From positions 1 to 7,329 of the forward strand of contig SXVG01000130.1 in assembly GCA_005791685.1 (NCBI GenBank): DNA of 7,329 bases, in the 5' to 3' direction. The DNA is from Methylotenera sp. (GTDB lineage: Bacteria > Pseudomonadota > Gammaproteobacteria > Burkholderiales > Methylophilaceae). Positions 1-4,410 of this stretch are shown here, piece by piece. The translations under genes were made by a program, and so were the position numbers. The stretch's first letter is position 1; the number at the start of each line of letters is the position of its first letter. The notes beneath the pieces were generated by a model. It searched no databases and had not been told where the DNA came from. It worked only from the letters and a program-made list of their open reading frames with translations.

Positions 1-9
1 CTGGTCAAT

Positions 10-36
10 AAAAAGGAGCCGCACGGCTCCTTTTTT
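10..36 (-). terminator. Intrinsic terminator closing the zeta-like kinase/small protein unit
   Basis: A perfect 6-bp GC-rich stem (GGAGCC, 15-20, with GGCTCC, 25-30) encloses the loop GCAC. An A-tract on the left and a T-tract on the right extend the pairing. Read leftward it lies about 30 bases after the stop of the small protein at 66-263 and ends in a U-run, as expected for an intrinsic terminator. The A/T flanks also let it work on the + strand for whatever enters from the left, so it is probably bidirectional. Confidence 0.85.
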
Positions 37-65
37 ATGGCGATTTAAAAGAGTATGGAAAAGTA

Positions 66-263
66 CTATTTAGTTGTGACGAAGCGACCATTTGGCGCGC
101 GCGCAACGATTCTACCATTTTGTGAGTAGTAGTTAGGGAGGCCTAGTTCTTTTTGGGTGGCAATAGCTTTGCTAATTGCGTCTTTAGCAATTTGCTCGAA
201 AGCTATAAACGTAGGATTTCGTGAGGTTTTGCTTGATGCTTTAATAACTCTGCTACGTAACAT
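66..263 (-). CDS. Small basic protein (65 aa), putative partner/antitoxin of the zeta-like kinase
   Basis: This 65-residue ORF starts with ATG at 263-261, inside the end of the kinase gene (11-base overlap), so translational coupling is likely. A good ribosome binding site, GGAG at 273-270, sits 6 bases before the ATG and supports the start. The protein is basic and has no membrane segment. Residues about 21-40 form an Ala/Lys-rich predicted helix (IAKDAISKAIATQKELGLP), followed by a short beta-like segment (NGRIVARAPNG, about 49-59) ending near the C-terminus. Small proteins with this helix plus 'GLP...NGRIV..PNG' pattern are, from memory, common neighbours of COG4185 zeta-like ATPases, often without annotation. 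An antitoxin or regulatory-partner role is inferred from context only. Its position downstream of the putative toxin is less usual than antitoxin-first order. Confidence 0.75.
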   Translation of the reverse strand: MLRSRVIKASSKTSRNPTFIAFEQIAKDAISKAIATQKELGLPNYYSQNGRIVARAPNGRFVTTK

Positions 264-879
264 GATTTACTCCAACTGATTCTGAAAACAACCGCCATTG
301 GATATCGTCTGTAACTGCAATATCAATTGTATGGGTGGCTTGATTAAGATTGGCTTCTGCAACCGCCTCAACCACGTGCTCTCCGTCGGTGGAATTGTAT
401 AATAATTGCCAAGAATTTACTAATGGCCTATATAGATGCCAGAAATTATGTCTAGATCTAGGAAATCTACGTCTGACATGCTCCTCTGGTACGTCATGCC
501 CACCTTGGCTCACGCGTAATCTAACGCGGTAGAGTGATATTTCTACTGATTCAAGATAAATGTAGACGATAAGAACTTGGTAACCCTTCGCGCGCGCATT
601 ATTGATATGCTGGCAAAGGGTTCTTCCCGCAAGAGTGGATTCAACAATGATGGATTCTTTATTTGCAATGGATTCTGTAATGGCTTGGATGAATAATTTA
701 GCGGCAGGTATTTGTACGCTCTGTATATCATCTGCATTTAATTGGTATGCAAAATCATCAGCGCCAAGGTATTTAAATCTTGTTTTCTCTATCAGCTCTT
801 TTGCAAATGTAGTTTTTCCGCTGCCATTAGAGCCACCAACAAGAATCAATTGAGGTTGATTGTTAAGAGATATTGTCAC
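253..879 (-). CDS. Zeta-toxin-like P-loop kinase/ATPase (COG4185 type)
   Basis: A 208-residue soluble protein. A Walker A loop, GGSNGSGKTT, lies at residues 15-24 right after a hydrophobic strand (LILV). Later elements fit the COG4185 'predicted ABC-type ATPase/zeta toxin' family: GADD (39-42), ESTLAG (80-85), and GGHDVPEEHVRRRF (126-139), whose Asp/Glu/Arg cluster resembles the family's GGHDxPExxxRRR motif. Classic zeta toxins phosphorylate UDP-N-acetylglucosamine, but the COG4185 branch is poorly characterised, so the substrate is unknown here. Translation most likely starts at GTG 879-877: the next in-frame upstream codons reach a stop at once, and no later start keeps the strand before the P-loop. 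Its Shine-Dalgarno is weak. It is first in a two-gene leftward unit, overlapping the small protein by 11 bases. The gene is AT-richer than the neighbouring sulfur genes, which suggests horizontal transfer. Family assignment is firm; toxicity is inferred. Confidence 0.85.
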   Translation of the reverse strand: MTISLNNQPQLILVGGSNGSGKTTFAKELIEKTRFKYLGADDFAYQLNADDIQSVQIPAAKLFIQAITESIANKESIIVESTLAGRTLCQHINNARAKGYQVLIVYIYLESVEISLYRVRLRVSQGGHDVPEEHVRRRFPRSRHNFWHLYRPLVNSWQLLYNSTDGEHVVEAVAEANLNQATHTIDIAVTDDIQWRLFSESVGVNHVT

Positions 880-902
880 ATCACTATTTTACATACATTA
901 GC

Positions 903-933
903 TTGTATTTTTAAAAATAATCAATAAATACAA
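903..933. repeat. 8-bp perfect inverted repeat upstream of the zeta-like gene
   Basis: TTGTATTT (903-910) and AAATACAA (926-933) are exact reverse complements separated by 15 AT-rich bases. The centre is about 40 bases upstream of the GTG start at 879, where a promoter or operator for the leftward gene pair is expected. No convincing -35/-10 pair could be fixed because the whole stretch is AT-rich. It may be an autoregulatory operator or only a product of base composition. The rest of 880-1113 shows no gene or RNA. Confidence 0.35.
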
Positions 934-1113
934 TGGCTAGACAGAAATTCCGGTGCTTGAGTGGCGGTTTAAGGCATTTATCGGGCGGGCACCAGCAGGC
1001 CCAATAGGAGGCATGCCCTGAATAGGCGTTAACTGTCATAAATGTGTAACCTACCGCCGCGCTAGAGAGGCTAAACTCACTTCTGTTTGAAATAACCTTC
1101 TTGAGGAGTGCGT

Positions 1114-1404
1114 ATGAAAATTAAGCCAGCGGCGGACGAGTACCTAGAAAAAGCCAAACAATTAAGTGAGGATGAGTCGCAACGCTTGTTGAGCAGAATG
1201 CGTGGTAAACCTGCCCGCAAACTGGAAGATAAAAAATTGACCGCCTTGGAAGCCTTGGCCATACAGTTGGAAATTGATGACGAGTTGTTGTCAGAATGGC
1301 GCAAGAATATGTTCGCGATTAAAGAAAAAGAAGCTAAAAAAGCGGCCAAAGCCGGCGGCGTAAAAGGCAAAGCAGAAGAAGCCGGCAAAGAAAAAACCAA
1401 GTAA
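1114..1404 (+). CDS. Conserved-type hypothetical protein, charged, with Lys/Ala-rich tail (96 aa)
   Basis: Start is ATG 1114, chosen because GAGGAG at 1103-1108 lies 5 bases upstream; the GTG at 1108 overlaps that site and would add only two residues. The 96-residue product is soluble and helical. Residues 1-35 (ending near SRMRGKPARKLEDKK) are charged. Residues about 38-62 form an acidic amphipathic helix (LTALEALAIQLEIDDELLSEW). The last ~30 residues are almost all K, A, G and E (EKEAKKAAKAGGVKGKAEEAG), a tail reminiscent of histone H1-like bacterial proteins. I recall similar unnamed proteins in betaproteobacteria but know no function. Nucleic-acid binding is possible from the tail alone and is not shown. 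It stands alone, convergent with the ParA-type gene, and is followed by two tandem terminators. Confidence 0.75.
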   Translation: MKIKPAADEYLEKAKQLSEDESQRLLSRMRGKPARKLEDKKLTALEALAIQLEIDDELLSEWRKNMFAIKEKEAKKAAKAGGVKGKAEEAGKEKTK

Positions 1405-1416
1405 AGAGAAAAAATT

Positions 1417-1450
1417 AACCCTAACAAAAGCTGGCTTTTGTTAGGGTTTT
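1417..1450. terminator. Strong bidirectional terminator between the convergent hypothetical and ParA-type genes
   Basis: A perfect 14-bp stem (AACCCTAACAAAAG at 1417-1430, its complement at 1435-1448) with the tetraloop CTGG starts 12 bases after the stop of the 96-aa gene. On the + strand it runs into TTTTATT. On the - strand it is followed by AATTTTTT, an even better U-run. It can therefore end both converging transcripts. Confidence 0.9.
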
Positions 1451-1454
1451 ATTG

Positions 1455-1484
1455 AAGCACCCTCACTTGCACGGGTGCTTTTTT
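1455..1484 (+). terminator. Second tandem hairpin terminator (+)
   Basis: AAGCACCC (1455-1462) pairs with GGGTGCTT (1473-1480) across a 10-base loop and runs into TTTTTT on the + strand. It follows the 14-bp stem by only a few bases. The T-run overlaps the stop codon of the leftward ParA-type gene (1485-1483). On the - strand this hairpin lacks a U-run, so that direction probably relies on the preceding stem. Confidence 0.75.
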
Positions 1485-2109
1485 ATGAGGCGGTGGCCTC
1501 CTTTACCCAGCTTAATAAGGGCGCCCATTGTTCCATGTCTGGCGCCACCAAAGAGGCGCGCATGTCAAATAAGCCTATGCCCAACTCGGCGGCCGTGGCA
1601 TACACCTGGGCATTTCTTAGGTAGGTTAATACTGGGAAGCCGGTTTGCTGCATAAAGTCCGCCAGCCCCGCCGCGGCGTGGGTGCGACTGTTTACCCGCA
1701 TGCCGACCAAGGCGACAAAGGTTTTATTTTTTCGTATGGCTTTTTCTTCGGCCAATTTATCCAGAAAATCACTGCTGGCGCCTATGTCAAAAGCCGACGG
1801 TTGGATGGGCACGATCACGCAGTCGGCTTGCTTGACCGCATCGGACAATTTTTCATCGCGCAAGCCGGCCGGCGTGTCGGTGATGACCCATGCCGATTCT
1901 TTCAGTTTGGCTTTATTGTGGGCGTTGTAGCTATGGATAAGCGGCAAGTCGGCTGGCCTTCTGCCCAACCATAGCGCGGACGATTTTTGTCTATCTAGAT
2001 CATTGAGCATCACCGGCAGGCCAGCCGCGGCTAAATAAGAGGCAAGATTGGTGGCCAAGGTTGTTTTGCCTGCGCCGCCCTTGGAGTTGGCAATCAAGAT
2101 ATTTTTCAT
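1483..2109 (-). CDS. Orphan ParA/MinD-family ATPase (208 aa)
   Basis: This 208-residue ParA-type (SIMIBI) ATPase has the deviant Walker A motif KGGAGKTT at residues 10-17, with signature Lys10 and catalytic Lys15. The Walker A' region reads NDLDRQKSS (36-44), where the usual DxDPQ Pro is replaced by Arg. The Walker B-type strand is VITDTPAG (75-82). No N-terminal DNA-binding domain is present, so it is the short form used in small plasmid systems and in cargo-positioning ATPases (McdA-, PpfA- and ParC-like). Such proteins dimerise on ATP, bind the nucleoid non-specifically and are released by a partner protein. No ParB, parS-like repeat or replication gene is visible, so cargo and partner are unknown. 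The ATG at 2109 follows only a weak GGGA-type site. It is convergent with the 96-aa gene; the 187 bases behind it separate it from the yeeE-type genes. Confidence 0.85.
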   Translation of the reverse strand: MKNILIANSKGGAGKTTLATNLASYLAAAGLPVMLNDLDRQKSSALWLGRRPADLPLIHSYNAHNKAKLKESAWVITDTPAGLRDEKLSDAVKQADCVIVPIQPSAFDIGASSDFLDKLAEEKAIRKNKTFVALVGMRVNSRTHAAAGLADFMQQTGFPVLTYLRNAQVYATAAELGIGLFDMRASLVAPDMEQWAPLLSWVKEATAS

Positions 2110-2166
2110 TCATTACGTCCCATACAGTTAACGGCAGATTTAATTGCAAGCGTTTTTTAAGGCCTA

Positions 2167-2191
2167 GGCGGCCGTCTATATGCGCGCCGCC
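2167..2191. repeat. GC-rich hairpin in the ParA-type gene's upstream region
   Basis: GGCGGC (2167-2172) pairs with GCCGCC (2186-2191). Two further C-G pairs can form inside if one base bulges. It lies about 60 bases upstream of the ParA-type start in an otherwise AT-rich gap and has no U-run, so it is not a terminator. It could be a leader structure or an operator; no function is assigned. Confidence 0.3.
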
Positions 2192-2265
2192 CAGTACATT
2201 TTAATGCTTGAGACTTAAAATAATGTGACGGAAATATGAAGAAATAATGACAAGGCCGGCATCAC

Positions 2266-2297
2266 GCCCGCCTTTGATTTTATTTAAGCGGGCGGGC
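2266..2297. terminator. Hairpin at the 3' end of the yeeE-type pair
   Basis: GCCCGCC (2266-2272) pairs perfectly with GGCGGGC (2291-2297) across an 18-base loop. The arm touches the stop codon of the second yeeE-type gene (2299-2297). For the leftward transcript the hairpin is in the right place but has no U-run; the T-run (TATTTTTT) is on the + strand side. It is probably a 3'-end stabilising or weak terminator structure. Confidence 0.4.
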
Positions 2298-2716
2298 TAT
2301 TTTTTGCCGGCTTTAAAAAGATAATCATGGCCATGCATACCAACCAGCATCGCTATGACAAAAAGGCCGGCTTGTTTAGAGCCTGTGCCCAGCACCAGCA
2401 GGGCCGGCCCCGGACAAAAACCTGCCAGCGCCCAGCCTGCACCAAACAACAGACTGCCTATGACCAGTTCTTTAGACAGGTGGGTGGTGCCTGGTAAATG
2501 CAGCGCTTCATTGCAGAGCGTTTGTTTTTTATTTTCTATGTAGCGGAAGCCAAAAAAGGCGATGGCGATGCCGCCTAACATGACAAACGCCAAGCTCGGG
2601 TCCCAATGCCCGGCAATGTCGAAAAAGCCCATGACTTTTGCCGGATTGGTCATGCCGGAAATCATTAAGCCTAGTCCAAAAATGAGTCCTGAAATGAAGG
2701 TCATGCCGTTTTTCAT
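2297..2716 (-). CDS. Half-size YeeE/YedE-family sulfur transport membrane protein, second subunit (DUF6691-like)
   Basis: A 139-residue membrane protein with about four hydrophobic segments (roughly 5-22, 41-59, 83-101, 104-126). Signature pieces are FGLGLMISGMTNPAKVMGFFD (13-33) and FGAGWALAGFCPGPAL (91-106), including the CPGPA cysteine (Cys101). This is the C-terminal half of the YeeE/YedE fold, in which conserved cysteines relay thiosulfate or other sulfur species across the inner membrane. It starts 3 bases after the stop of the partner gene with no clear ribosome site, so it is probably translationally coupled; an in-frame ATG four codons in is an alternative. In Xylella/Agrobacterium bigR-type operons and in Serratia PmpA/PmpB the same two-piece arrangement is known. 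Transported substrate and direction are not determined; sulfide, polysulfide or thiosulfate are candidates given the divergent oxidation genes. Confidence 0.85.
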   Translation of the reverse strand: MKNGMTFISGLIFGLGLMISGMTNPAKVMGFFDIAGHWDPSLAFVMLGGIAIAFFGFRYIENKKQTLCNEALHLPGTTHLSKELVIGSLLFGAGWALAGFCPGPALLVLGTGSKQAGLFVIAMLVGMHGHDYLFKAGKK

Positions 2717-2719
2717 GAT

Positions 2720-3163
2720 TTAAATCGCGTGTAAAAGTACGTAAGTAAGAAGAAAGCCAGACAGCATAAAGCTCAGGGTGGCCACTAGCGAGCGTAATGA
2801 CAGTCGGCTCAATCCGCATATGCCGTGGCCACTGCTACACCCCGATCCCATGCGACTGCCAAATCCGACCAAGAGGCCGGCTGTAATAAGCGTGCCGTTG
2901 GAGGCGACTATGCTAGTCTCTGGCAGGGTCGCAAAAAGTTGATAAAACCAGTTGGCACTCATGAGGCCTATGATAAAAAGGGCGCGCCAGCCGGCGTCAC
3001 TATCGTAGGCATTTCTTGGGTTGGTCAGGTAGGCCAGTATGCCGCTGATGCCGGCTATTTTTCCTCTAAACACAACTAATAAGGTCGCGGCCACGCCTAA
3101 TAACGCGCCGCCTAGCAAGGCGCTGGTGGGGGTGAAATTTGCCCAGTCTATGGTGAGGTGCAT
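2720..3163 (-). CDS. Half-size YeeE/YedE-family sulfur transport membrane protein, first subunit
   Basis: A 147-residue protein with about four membrane segments (about 14-33, 60-80, 91-106, 125-145). The family signature FGSRMGSGCSSGHGICGLSR spans 101-120, with Cys109 and Cys116; in YeeE the equivalent GCTSGHG cysteine contacts the sulfur substrate. The start is ATG 3163: on the minus strand AGAGGA lies six bases before it, a near-ideal ribosome site. A longer reading from 3196 would add 11 polar residues without a site and was not chosen. It is the first gene of a two-gene leftward unit that diverges from the ArsR-type gene, with 123 bases between starts, so one repressor could control both directions. 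Together with the next gene it reconstitutes a full-length YeeE-like channel. Confidence 0.88.
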   Translation of the reverse strand: MHLTIDWANFTPTSALLGGALLGVAATLLVVFRGKIAGISGILAYLTNPRNAYDSDAGWRALFIIGLMSANWFYQLFATLPETSIVASNGTLITAGLLVGFGSRMGSGCSSGHGICGLSRLSLRSLVATLSFMLSGFLLTYVLLHAI

Positions 3164-3185
3164 GTTTTTTCCTCTGCGAAATGGT

Positions 3186-3199
3186 GGCTTATGCAAGCC
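3186..3199. repeat. Short inverted repeat in the yeeE-type 5' leader
   Basis: GGCTT (3186-3190) and AAGCC (3195-3199) form a perfect 5-bp stem with a 4-base loop, about 10 bases upstream of the ribosome site of the leftward operon. It may be a leader hairpin or an operator half. It is short enough to be chance. Confidence 0.25.
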
Positions 3200-3227
3200 T
3201 TGTGACCCATTTCCTTAAATATATTTT

Positions 3228-3256
3228 TATATAACTATATACTCATGTAATATAAT
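3228..3256 (+). promoter_or_regulatory. Promoter of the sulfide-oxidation operon with overlapping dyad (probable ArsR operator)
   Basis: A perfect -10 hexamer TATAAT sits at 3251-3256, about 30 bases before the ArsR start, giving a leader of roughly 25 bases. The -35 region at the standard 17-base spacing (3228-3233) is TATATA, a poor match, as often seen in regulated promoters. The perfect dyad TATATA-AC-TATATA (3228-3241) covers that position, so a bound dimeric ArsR repressor would block polymerase. The same AT-rich stretch must hold the leftward promoter; several TATATT/TATAAA candidates exist there but none has a clear -35. Placement of the -10 is well supported; the operator call is inference. 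Confidence 0.65.
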
Positions 3257-3286
3257 AGAACAGTTTTATTTTAAGGGAATTTGCTG

Positions 3287-3637
3287 ATGCAACTTGATGA
3301 TCAAGCGTATGCGCATATCGCCAAATACTTTCAGCTCTTGGCTGAACCCATGCGCCTGAAAATATTGAATGGCTTAAGGGATGGTGAGAAAAATGTCACC
3401 GAGTTGGTGGACCTGTCAGGCGGCACGCAAGCCAATGTGTCCAAGCACCTGGCTTTGTTGTGCGCGGCAAAGTTGATCACGCGCGAGGCCCGTGGCACCA
3501 AAGCCTATTACCGCATCGTAGACCAGCGGATTTACGAGCTGTGCAATTTGGTCTGTGGGCAGTTGGCCAGTCAAATGAGTTTGGACGCGGCGGCCAACGA
3601 AACCTTTATTTCCGCCATGCAAGGCAATGTAGTTTGA
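3287..3637 (+). CDS. ArsR-family winged-helix repressor, probable sulfide/persulfide sensor
   Basis: A 116-residue ArsR/SmtB-type dimeric repressor. The opening LAEPMRLKILNGL (18-30) is the family hallmark; the recognition helix is GGTQANVSKHLALL (45-58); the wing is TREARGTKAYYRI (65-77); the final helix runs through about 80-97. The ATG at 3287 is chosen because AAGGGA (3273-3278) sits 8 bases upstream; a TTG two codons earlier is too close to it. Cysteines are C59, C86 and C90, the latter two forming CxxxC in the last helix (ELCNLVCGQL). The residue aligning with BigR Cys42 (near Asn28) is not Cys, and canonical metal motifs such as ELCVCDL are absent. It leads the operon, 21 bases ahead of the dioxygenase, and diverges from the yeeE-type pair, so it probably represses both. 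Ligand sensing is inferred from context. Confidence 0.9.
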   Translation: MQLDDQAYAHIAKYFQLLAEPMRLKILNGLRDGEKNVTELVDLSGGTQANVSKHLALLCAAKLITREARGTKAYYRIVDQRIYELCNLVCGQLASQMSLDAAANETFISAMQGNVV

Positions 3638-3658
3638 TGATAAAAAATGGGAGACAAT

Positions 3659-4366
3659 ATGATTTTTAAGCAATTCTTTGAGCCTGATACCAGCACTTTT
3701 ACCTATTTGCTGGCCTGCGAAAAGACCAAACAAGCGGTGTTGATAGACACGGTGGAATCGGAAGTGTCGACGTATTTACAAGCCCTGGCTGAACAAGATT
3801 TGAAGTTGGTTTACACCCTAGAAACCCATGTGCATGCAGATCACGTGACCGGCGCCGATAGCTTGCGACAAAAGCTGGGCAGTAAAAGCGTGGTGCACCG
3901 TGACGCCGGCGCCATGTGTGGCGATTTATTGGTGACCGACGGCGTGCACCTGATAGTGGGCAGTATCGATTTAGAGGTGCGCTACACGCCAGGCCACACC
4001 AATGGCTGCATCAGCTTCTTTGCCGGTGACCGTATCTTTACCGGTGATTCCTTATTGATAGGCGGTTGCGGGCGTACCGACTTTCAGAGCGGCGATTCAG
4101 GGCAGTTGTACGACAGCATACACGCACAAATTTTTAGCTTGGCCGATGAGGTGATTATTTACCCTGGCCACGATTACAATGGCAACACCCAATCAAGCGT
4201 GGGCAACGAGCGCAAAAACAATAAACGCTTGGGCGATAACAGAAGCCGTGAGGATTTTATTAAAATCATGAGTGAGCTTAAGTTAGCCTACCCAAAATAC
4301 ATAGACGTGGCACTGCCAGCCAACCAAGCTTGCGGCCGCATTGCTGCACCGGCGCAAGCGGCCTAA
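3659..4366 (+). CDS. Persulfide dioxygenase, ETHE1-like metallo-beta-lactamase-fold protein
   Basis: This 235-residue protein converts glutathione persulfide plus O2 to sulfite and glutathione, using a single non-heme iron. The metallo-hydrolase motif HVHADH is at 57-62. Iron ligands expected from ETHE1 are His57, His113 (in TPGHTNG) and Asp130 (in FTGDSLL). The diagnostic persulfide dioxygenase stretch GGCGRTDFQSG (135-145) closely matches human ETHE1 and separates it from glyoxalase II; its Arg139 corresponds to a glutathione-contacting Arg. His171 is in YPGHDY. Start: ATG 3659 follows GGGAG (3649-3653) by five bases and gives the usual MIF beginning; the in-frame ATG at 3647 lies before that site and would add four residues. 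Unlike Blh proteins it carries no N-terminal DUF442 domain; that domain sits on the next gene. No signal peptide, so cytoplasmic. Confidence 0.95.
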   Translation: MIFKQFFEPDTSTFTYLLACEKTKQAVLIDTVESEVSTYLQALAEQDLKLVYTLETHVHADHVTGADSLRQKLGSKSVVHRDAGAMCGDLLVTDGVHLIVGSIDLEVRYTPGHTNGCISFFAGDRIFTGDSLLIGGCGRTDFQSGDSGQLYDSIHAQIFSLADEVIIYPGHDYNGNTQSSVGNERKNNKRLGDNRSREDFIKIMSELKLAYPKYIDVALPANQACGRIAAPAQAA

Positions 4367-4410
4367 ACGCCAGCTTACATCACAATAAAAAATCATGAGG
4401 GGATGAAAGA

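Noticed and set aside
1077..1427. 116-aa leftward ORF opposite the 96-aa gene
   Set aside because: It is antisense to a gene with a good ribosome site; its hydrophobic composition mirrors the Lys/Ala-rich tail on the other strand, and it begins inside the terminator stem.
1027..2133. CGTTAACTGT occurs upstream of both the 96-aa gene (1027-1036) and the ParA-type gene (2133-2124, minus strand)
   Set aside because: The distances to the starts differ greatly (78 versus 15 bases) and one shared 10-mer between two intervals of this size is within chance.
3164..3196. Longer start for the first yeeE-type gene at 3196
   Set aside because: It has no ribosome site and would translate through the ideal AGAGGA site that precedes ATG 3163.
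3647..3658. Upstream ATG at 3647 as start of the persulfide dioxygenase
   Set aside because: It precedes the GGGAG ribosome site for ATG 3659, and family members begin at the MIF position.
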